Part shown: positions 12,475 to 13,177 of the stretch, one piece after another
How the letters are laid out: the number at the start of each line of letters is the position of its first letter
Position numbering within the stretch: the first letter of the stretch is position 1
Source of the DNA: UMGS1002 sp964463325
Lineage (GTDB): Bacteria; Bacillota; Clostridia; Oscillospirales; CAG-272
Assembly: GCA_964463325.1 (NCBI GenBank)
Contig: CAYXBY010000042.1
Coordinates: forward strand, 1 to 13,177
Reading direction: 5' to 3'
Length of the DNA stretch: 13,177 bases
Translations under genes and position numbers: made by a program
Notes under the pieces: model-generated
Database searches by the model: none
Told to the model about the DNA's origin: nothing
The model's input: only the letters and a program-made list of their open reading frames with translations

Positions 12475-13177
12475 TAAGAAAAACGCCGCACCCGCACGCC
12501 CGCGCGCCAAGCTGGGCGGACTCAAGCGCGTCATCAAAATGCTGATAAGCTTTTACCCTGTGCTGATCCCGCTGACCGCAGTGTGCATAATACTGTCCGC
12601 TGTGGTGTCGTCTATCCCTTCGATTTTTACGCAGAAGGTATTCGCTGTTATAACGAGCTATGTCGAGGCCGGCAACTTCGACTGGGCAGCCGCCAGCCGC
12701 GAGATAGTCCCGCTGATAGCTGTGCTGGCCTGCCTCTATGCGCTGTCGATAGTGTTTATCGCCAGCTACACCCAGCTGATGGCCTACATCACGCAGGGCT
12801 TCCTTGATAAGCTGCGCAAGCGCATGTTTGACGGCATGCAGGATCTGCCGATCAAATATTTTGATACCCACAAGCACGGCGATATAATGAGCTACTATAC
12901 CAATGATATCGACGCGCTGCGCGAGCTGGTCTCAAGCTCGCTGCCAACGCTGCTGTCCTCGTCCATTATCGTCATAACGGTGCTCGGCATCATGCTGTGG
13001 TACAGCATCCCCATGACGCTGGTGGTAATGCTGGGCATCACGGTGATGGTATTCGTCTCCAAAAAGATCGGAGGCGGCTCGGCCAAGTACTTTGTGCGGC
13101 AGCAAAAGACGGTCGGTAAGACTGAGGGCTATATTCAGGAGATGATGGCGGGTCAGAAGGTCGTTAAGGTCTTCGGC
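12467..13177 (+). CDS. ABC exporter second half-transporter, N-terminal part (cut by window end)
   Basis: From ATG 12467, 237 codons stay open to the window edge. The visible part is an exporter membrane domain: a basic N-terminal tail (MSNKKNAAPARPRAKLGG), then hydrophobic helices near residues 28-55 and 80-103, a coupling-helix region with DKLRKRMFDGMQDLPIKYFDTHKHGDIMS, and further helices ending near residue 200. The DLPIKYFDTHKHGDIMSYYTNDIDALR pattern is typical of bacterial half-transporters, split here as two stretches of family signature. GGAGGTG 6 nt upstream marks the start. The gene overlaps the previous one by 8 bp, so the two should form the heterodimer; this partner is expected to carry the intact catalytic Glu and His, which lie outside the window. 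Confidence 0.9.
   Translation, partial: MSNKKNAAPARPRAKLGGLKRVIKMLISFYPVLIPLTAVCIILSAVVSSIPSIFTQKVFAVITSYVEAGNFDWAAASREIVPLIAVLACLYALSIVFIASYTQLMAYITQGFLDKLRKRMFDGMQDLPIKYFDTHKHGDIMSYYTNDIDALRELVSSSLPTLLSSSIIVITVLGIMLWYSIPMTLVVMLGITVMVFVSKKIGGGSAKYFVRQQKTVGKTEGYIQEMMAGQKVVKVFG

Overview
The window looks like chromosomal DNA from a moderately GC-rich Firmicute, most likely a gut-type clostridium (Oscillospirales or Lachnospirales-like). This is inferred from near-consensus sigma-A promoters (TTGACA/TATAAT, 17-18 bp spacers), strong GGAGG ribosome binding sites, U-tailed hairpin terminators, a threonine T-box in front of thrS, frequent ATA isoleucine codons, and protein sequences of clostridial type. 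No species is claimed. There is no phage, transposon, CRISPR array or rRNA. Most genes are housekeeping, with some accessory ones between them.

Layout. (1) 1-328, minus: start of tyrS (tyrosyl-tRNA synthetase), cut by the window edge. (2) 636-1620, plus: the trans-translation pair smpB and ssrA (tmRNA, tag ANDNLALAA), closed by a strong terminator. (3) 1705-2302, plus: a toxin-antitoxin locus with an intact RelB/DinJ antitoxin and a YoeB-type toxin gene broken by two compensating frameshifts. (4) 2320-4216, plus: a perfect-consensus promoter and a two-gene ABC-2 (DrrAB-like) exporter. (5) 4217-4507: a palindrome-rich intergenic region with a promoter and a 9-bp dyad over the predicted start site. 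(6) 4508-5605, plus: a D-2-hydroxyacid dehydrogenase and its terminator. (7) 5657-6560, plus: a YwaF/TIGR02206-type membrane protein, convergent with (8) glyA (6578-7825, minus); the two share a hairpin. (9) 8011-8510, plus: a methylglyoxal-synthase-fold protein whose catalytic positions are altered. (10) 8512-10564, plus: threonine T-box riboswitch, thrS lacking the TGS domain, and a terminator. (11) 10652-13177, plus: a promoter and a heterodimeric ABC exporter pair, the second gene cut by the window end.

How the parts relate. smpB/ssrA rescue stalled ribosomes. tyrS and thrS charge tRNAs, and thrS is controlled by uncharged tRNA-Thr through the T-box (specifier ACC). glyA links serine and glycine to one-carbon metabolism. 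The two ABC systems look like drug, lipid or peptide exporters of unknown substrate. The two most unusual things are the MgsA-like protein, with its scaffold kept but Asp71, His98, Asp101 and Thr47 (E. coli numbering) replaced, and the decaying YoeB toxin beside an intact antitoxin. I did not find a convincing new multi-gene system.
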